Shown here: positions 59,026 to 64,000 of the stretch, piece by piece
Layout: each line of letters begins with the position of its first letter
Position numbering within the stretch: the stretch's first letter is position 1
NCBI GenBank assembly: GCA_001986395.2
Contig: MQVO02000028.1
Span: 124,001-188,000 of the forward strand
Origin: Irpex lacteus
Lineage: Eukaryota; Basidiomycota; Agaricomycetes; Polyporales; Irpicaceae
Reading direction: 5' to 3'
DNA: 64,000 bases
The notes under the pieces: model-generated
What the model saw: the letters and a program-made list of their open reading frames with translations, nothing else
The model's database searches: none
Told to the model about the DNA's origin: nothing
Translations under genes and position numbers: made by a program

Positions 59026-60095
59026 GCCCTTTTGAGCTCGTCAAGCTCCTTCTTCAACGCGTCAATCGTGTCCCTCATATTGGCGATGATTTCTTCTGAG
59101 TCTGCCGAGGACGATGCCGCGGTGGCAGTTGTATTGGCTGCTACTCGAGGACGACGACGACGTGGAGGTTCGGGGCATTCCCGGGCCATGTGAGGTGGGT
59201 TTGTCACCTTGTCACAGTTGTAACACTTCGTGTCGGCACGATACTGCCGAGTCTGCGAAGCATCTACTTCCATTGGGACTGGGCCCGAGTTGGTGGGTCG
59301 CGGTGCAGGCTGGAAGACTGGAGCTCGTTGTGTCGTAGTGGTTCTAGACGTAGAGGGCGTGGAGGGGGACTTCTTGTCCGCTGCCTCGCGTTCTCGTACT
59401 CTCTGGTTGGCTGCATAGGCCTTGAGGGCTCGTTCCTGCCACTCGTCGTACGTGGTAGGAGGTGTTTCTGCTGTGGCCAAACGAGTATACAACCAATTCG
59501 GGAGTCCAGAGGTGAACCTGATCTCCTTGTCTTTTCCTGACAACCCAGAGATTCGGTTGACCAGGGTACGAAACTCAGTGACATACGCGGCGACGTCCCG
59601 AGCATTCCTTTCTCTGGGCTCGAGGTTGCAGAGCTTGGTGAGCTCGATGATCGCGGAGTCTTCTGGGGTAGCATCACCAAAGAATTTTCGAAGTTGTTCT
59701 TTGAACTGGTCCCAGGTGGAGACGTCGTTAGGCAGAGCCCCCCCTTGGGCGGCCATGAAGTCTGTGATGCCGATAGCCCAATGAGCTGCTGATCCTTCCA
59801 GAAGACCCAGAGCAGTGAGGATTTTCTTGCGGTCTTCGATAACGTTGGCTGTGACCCAGTATGCATCACATTGTGAGATGAAGCGATCTAGGTCTCGACC
59901 ACGTTCTCCTTTGTACTTCCCAGGCTTTACGGAGTCAGCTGTGGGGTTGACATTGATTTGGGGTGGGGGAACGTTCTGCATAGCAGCCTGGACTGCAGCG
60001 ACTATGGCAGCGATCAGAGTTGGATCTGGTGCAGCTACTGGCGCCTGTACGGGCGCTGGTGGGACTTGTTGGGGTTGTTGGCCTTGACCTTCCAT
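59010..60095 (-). CDS. Chromovirus Gag
   Basis: 361 codons from ATG at 60095. A Pro/Gln-rich N-terminus is followed by the retrotransposon gag capsid-like region ([58 protein letters not shown]) and a zinc knuckle near residue 289. The knuckle reads CYNC...HMAREC with seven residues between the second Cys and His instead of the usual four. The C-terminus is a coiled-coil-like tail ([17 protein letters not shown]). It assembles the virus-like particle. It overlaps the pol frame by a few bases in the -1 register. Confidence 0.9.
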   Translation of the reverse strand: MEGQGQQPQQVPPAPVQAPVAAPDPTLIAAIVAAVQAAMQNVPPPQINVNPTADSVKPGKYKGERGRDLDRFISQCDAYWVTANVIEDRKKILTALGLLEGSAAHWAIGITDFMAAQGGALPNDVSTWDQFKEQLRKFFGDATPEDSAIIELTKLCNLEPRERNARDVAAYVTEFRTLVNRISGLSGKDKEIRFTSGLPNWLYTRLATAETPPTTYDEWQERALKAYAANQRVREREAADKKSPSTPSTSRTTTTQRAPVFQPAPRPTNSGPVPMEVDASQTRQYRADTKCYNCDKVTNPPHMARECPEPPRRRRPRVAANTTATAASSSADSEEIIANMRDTIDALKKELDELKRAKEDF

Positions 60096-60936
60096 TGTGG
60101 GCGCAGTCGGAGAAGGTAGGGATTGTGGGGTAGGACTGACGTTGATCGGTGAAGGAATAGGCGTGGGTGCGCGCGAGTACTGCGGCGACGGTGGGAGTGC
60201 TGTGTTGACGGCAGTTTGAATGTCTCGAGGATGCTGATCTGGTAGACACCGCTCGAAGCCCGAGTATCGTTTAACTAGTTGTAGGTCAGTTGGTGGCTGG
60301 TGATACCGGTTAGGGCACGGTTGTTCTGCGCAGTCAAAGAGTTGGTTTGTCTTCCTATTATCCCAACAGTCTACTCTCTCGTCTTCGTCGTAGACGTGCG
60401 GGTGCTCGTAACACGGAAGATGGGAAATGGTGGCGAGTTTTCCAACGTGCGACTTTCTACTACCACGTGCGTCACACTACTACGGACAGGAGTAACTGAT
60501 TATGTTTTACCCACGGCTGTTTACCAGCTTCCTGGTTGCCGTTTGGTTCAAGAAGACACGAGCTTCGAGAACGCCTCCCTTGCGTGCTTTCGTTCCCTTA
60601 ACACCTGGTTTCCCCCGCGTACGCGGATCTGTGCTTAAGTTCGTAACCGGCAGTTTTGCTCCCGTGGTGAGGAGATACCGCGCTACGTCAAACAGATGTT
60701 ACTCTGCTTGAAACTCGGGAGTATATCTCCGAACGAGCTTAACTCTTACAACGGCAGGTGTCGGGTGACTAGGCAACACAACAGAGGGGGTTGGTGAGTA
60801 TGGGAGTTCTAAAGCTTGGTCCCTCTCAAGGGTGGTTACCAAGCCTACGTAGTACTGCAATGACCGTTTGCGCACGTCGGTCTACTCAGGAATGTGAAAG
60901 TGAAAGTGATACGAGTCTTGTCTGGGCGAGTAAAGG
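60096..60936 (-). other. Long leader of the chromovirus
   Basis: About 840 bp between the primer site and the gag ATG. It has short upstream frames but none convincing. The region probably contains packaging and translation-control signals. Confidence 0.5.
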
Positions 60937-60949
60937 AGTTTCGACCTAA
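60937..60949 (-). other. Self-primer binding site
   Basis: Directly inside the 5' LTR the minus strand reads TTAGGTCGAAACT. It lacks the TGG expected for tRNA priming. Instead AGGTCGAAACT is perfectly complementary over 11 nt to AGTTTCGACCT at 61164-61174 in the LTR. Confidence 0.85.
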
Positions 60950-61485
60950 TGTCACGACTATGACCAGGCTAGAGCTCGCTCGATGTCGAGAGTAACGAGG
61001 TCGCGTAACGAAAGTATCTAACAACTAAACAGGACCCTCGCAGAGACAAGTGTGGTGTGTGTGAGCACCGACGTCAAGGGACTAGCGATAAAGTTATGAC
61101 TAGAGACCAAGTTAGTATTATACTACCGACAATACAAAGTGGAACTCATACCTAGAGACCAAGAGGTCGAAACTGAGGTCTCCAGGCAGAGCCCAGTGGG
61201 GCTTATATATGTATCTACGAGGACCCCTGGTACCGGGTCTGTACTCCTAACACCACTATGAGTAAGCAATGATGCAATGATGACGCGATATGATGCAATG
61301 TTCTACAAGGTTCTAGCGCCTTCTATGGATCATGTGGACGTGGGATGGAACTATACAGTATTACATAACTATGTCCCAGGGTCACGTGACTGGTCTTTCA
61401 GAACAGGTACAGAAATGACGTAGGAATTGAGAGAAAAATCGGAAAAATAGTCAAAATAAAAGGAAAAATTGTCCAAGTCGTGACA
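60950..61485 (-). repeat. 5' LTR of the chromovirus
   Basis: 536 bp, same sequence as the LTR at 54480-55015 by direct reading. It carries the TATA box and predicted transcript start on the minus strand. Confidence 0.95.
61164..61209 (-). promoter_or_regulatory. LTR promoter: TATA box and predicted transcript start
   Basis: TATATAA (61203-61209, minus strand) lies 35 nt, counted from its first base, upstream of AGTTTCGACCT (61164-61174). The RNA would begin at or very near the bases that pair with the primer site. Confidence 0.7.
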
Positions 61486-61486
61486 G

Positions 61487-64000
61487 GCGAGCAGAAAAGA
61501 GTCCGGTCGCGCACAAAACGTAGCTTCCTCGAGCAGAAAGCAACTCACCCCAGTCGAGGACGAAGACCAAGACCAACAGGAAGGGGGGGAGTGGGACATA
61601 GTCGAGGCGGTTAACGCCAGCCTTCAGTATCTCCACGACGCTCGCAAGCAAATGAAGACGTTCAAGGATCAACGTAAGCAGGAGCGAGAGAGGATGGATG
61701 AGATGGAGGAAATGTCGGAGGTAATGCTCAGAGGGATAACGCAGGTAGTACGCAGGTTCAATCTGCCCGTCGAAGATGAATCACGACTGCTGCAGGACCT
61801 CGAACAAGCAGTCGAAGGGAAAGGAAAAGCCCGAGAGACTAGCGAGGTCAAAGGGAAGGCTAGAGAAACCAGCGGCGAAACGGAGAGCGTGGACGAGACG
61901 TCCCGCGTCAGACAACATAGACACGGAAAGGACCAGGAGACCCGCTTGAGAGAAGCAGGGTTGAGCGGCCGTGAAGGAAACGCGGGCGGCGATCGCGACA
62001 ACCGAGAGGACAGCCCAGGCGACGAACCAAATGAAGAGCAGCAGGCTGGGGAATCGCCTGCCGGCCAACGCCGCGTCACTGTCGCCGGTGCCCCAGATGG
62101 GGGAGACGACGATGGTGATGATAGCAGCGAGGGTGGAGATGGGGGACGTAGGAGCCCCATAGAACCGCGGGGAAGGGCCCCTAGGAGGCGGCCAAGCGTA
62201 GAGGACGAAGAAGATGATGACGAGTACGGATTCGGAGGGCGTAGGCGAGAACACACGTCGAGGCGATCTGGCAGATATTCACAGCGTGTAGACTCTGCTT
62301 CAGCCGCGAGACCGATTACTGCTGCGCTCCCATTAGTTCACAACGCGTCTGACTTCATTATGGACGTACTACGAAAAATTCTCCGTGAGGACCCCACCGA
62401 TTTGACCAATCTGAGTAAGAACTTGAAGCCGTCAGCCCCTGCTGTATACAGCGGGGAAGACGACATCGATAAATTCTACGAGTGGTTACAGAACATAGTG
62501 CAGTACTACTGGATCCTAAGGCTAGTGGGCCGAAGGAATGACGAAGCCCGCATCTATGCATTGGGAGAGTCGTTGTCCGGAGTAGCACTTAAATGGTACA
62601 ACGCTGAAGTATTGGGACCACGGCGTGAGAAATGGGAATGGACGTTCACCGAGGTGATACTTGAGCTACACCGTAGGTTCGTGCATGAAGGCACGGTACA
62701 ACTCGCTACAGAGAAGTACGAAGGGGTGAGGTACAAGGGAACCGAAGGGGTTTCCGGTCTGTACACCGAATTAAACCGGTACGCGAAGATAATGGTTGAA
62801 CACCCCGGGGACTACGCCTTCAGAAGGAGATTCCTACGAGAATTACCTGAGGAGATGTCATCCCATATAACGCGGAGCAGTAAAATGACCGCAGAGAACT
62901 CAACCATGGAGGCCATCCTGGCAGAGGCATTAGCTCTCGAAAACGCGGACAAGACAATGAAGTTATTCCACAAGCAACGGGCAGCACGTAACCCAATGCA
63001 TGGGAAACTCGCCGACGGACAAAGCAGAGTCCCAACGAACGAATCATCCTCGTCTAACCGTCAGTTCACAAGGTTTAATCGACATGGCCGGATGAATGGC
63101 CAGCAGCGAGGAGGGGCTGGAGCGGATAGGCCCGCGAACGCACCTGACAGTATCAGCACGGCACAGAGGGCGGCGGCCCCTACAACCGGGGATGGCAACC
63201 GGGGAGTGTCCACGCGAGCAAGTGCAGCACGAGCCATCGACATGTCGAAGGTACAGTGTTTCAAATGCAAGCAATATGGACACTATGCTAGCGCACACGA
63301 CAAGCCCGGGTTTAGAGCCATGAGTGCGGAAGAGGACGAGCATGATGAGACGACGGAAGAACCAGTTGAAGGGAATGGTGAATATGAGGAGACACCGGAC
63401 GCCGGAGTCGAGGGCGATCAGTATGAAGGTTCGGCATCAGAAGGGTACGAAGAGTACCAATTCGATGACGAATTTCACGATGCGAACGACGAGGAGCTGT
63501 CGTTCGCACCGATTCGACTGTCAGACTGGTTCGGGGAGGATCGCGACGCAAGGCGAGGGGATGAAGAAACAGAACAAACCGAACAGAGGGCCCGGGAATG
63601 GTCCACCGAGTGGTCGAGAGACTGGGCAGCTGGGTATCAGGATCACAGCCCTGAGATTACGCCTCCACCGGTGGATACAACGAATGACCCGTGGAGGATC
63701 ATGAACACTGAAAGAACCCTTGAGGAGCTCCGAGGAGGGGTTATGTGGTTACATGACGAACTGGCTCAGGCGATAGTTAACGAAAACGCTATCGCTAACC
63801 CAGAGCGGGAACCACTGCAGGGTGTAATTGTGAGAAGGGATAACGCGACCATCGTGAATCGCGACGATGACGAGCGGATTAACTTTCTACGCGATGGGAT
63901 CATGAGACTGTTATACGACAACCATGCGATGCGTACCGACCTGGAACATCTACATTGGGCGGTAGGACACGGATGGGCCCTACCCGAGCTCACACGTCTT
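61487..64000 (+). pseudogene. Gag of outer retroelement, 3' part, open to window end
   Basis: The frame continues that of 54056-54479 with no stop through 2.5 kb. Order: coiled-coil-like region near 61610-61720; acidic/Gly-Arg-rich region; a retrotransposon-gag capsid-like domain at about 62430-62990 (YSGEDDIDKFYEWLQNI, LSGVALKWYNAEV, FTEVILELHRRFV, LYTELNRYAKIM); a zinc-knuckle variant at 63257-63298 (CFKCKQYGHYASAH). A long acidic C-terminal part follows. The usual last Cys of the knuckle is His. Protease and RT would lie beyond the window. The coding frame itself has not decayed, so the outer element was probably young when the chromovirus split it. Confidence 0.8.

Larger units (their letters stand above)
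54480..61485 (-). mobile_element. Intact Ty3/gypsy chromovirus, 7006 bp
   Basis: Two 536-bp LTRs, identical as far as I can read, enclose gag and pol on the minus strand. A 5-bp target duplication GGCGA lies at 54475-54479 and 61486-61490. PBS, PPT, protease, RT, RNase H, integrase and chromodomain are all present and open. Identical LTRs point to a very recent insertion. Confidence 0.95.

Noticed and set aside
61669..62256. Minus-strand Ser/Pro-rich ORFs over the outer gag
   Set aside because: The plus strand is open for 2.5 kb with gag domains; the minus frames are antisense of charged low-complexity codons.

Overview
The window is genomic DNA of a filamentous basidiomycete, most likely an agaricomycete. 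The evidence is dense short introns (about 45-60 nt, GT...AG), FunK1-type fungal kinases, a CxC1/KDZ transposase, a DUF6533 membrane protein, a Sds23-type CBS protein and a fungal perilipin. No bacterial operons, rRNA, tRNA or CRISPR were seen. Exon joins were worked out by hand from splice signals and reading frames; no search was run.

Layout. 1-6 kb: the edge of an unrecognised gene, an unrecognised gene with a frame break (minus), and a KDZ transposase gene (plus). 6-9.4 kb: mostly non-coding, with a C-rich low-complexity tract and one doubtful membrane-protein gene. 9.4-39.4 kb: a region built from repeated modules, with two MYND zinc-finger genes, four FunK1 kinase loci (A-D), three copies of a TBC1D20/Gyp8-like RabGAP (one intact), single-copy SDS23-like and VPS3-like genes, and a degenerate tandem array of about 450 bp units. 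39.4-50 kb: mostly single-copy DNA with a perilipin-like gene, a small TIR element, a DUF6533 gene and an MFS transporter. 50.8-64 kb: a mobile-element cluster. It holds a complete PIF/Harbinger element, then the gag of a second retroelement split by an intact Ty3/gypsy chromovirus with identical LTRs.

The most striking structure is at 9.4-23.8 kb. Two arms (MYND gene plus the 5' half of a FunK1 kinase) face each other as inverted repeats. The loop carries a different kinase 3' half at each end. Recombination between the arms would flip the loop and swap the catalytic halves between the two 5' halves. Kinase B is a mosaic: its 5' half matches kinase A and its 3' half matches kinase C. The B-side half belongs to a 3.6 kb block directly repeated at 26.0-29.6 kb. 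Kinase A carries two in-frame stops, kinase B a 4-bp insertion that cuts its tail, and RabGAP copies 2 and 3 are broken. This looks like a duplicating and decaying kinase cluster.

The intact chromovirus has gag and pol in a -1 relation, a C-terminal chromodomain, and an 11-nt primer site perfectly complementary to the predicted 5' end of its own RNA. That is the hallmark of Tf1/sushi-type self-priming.
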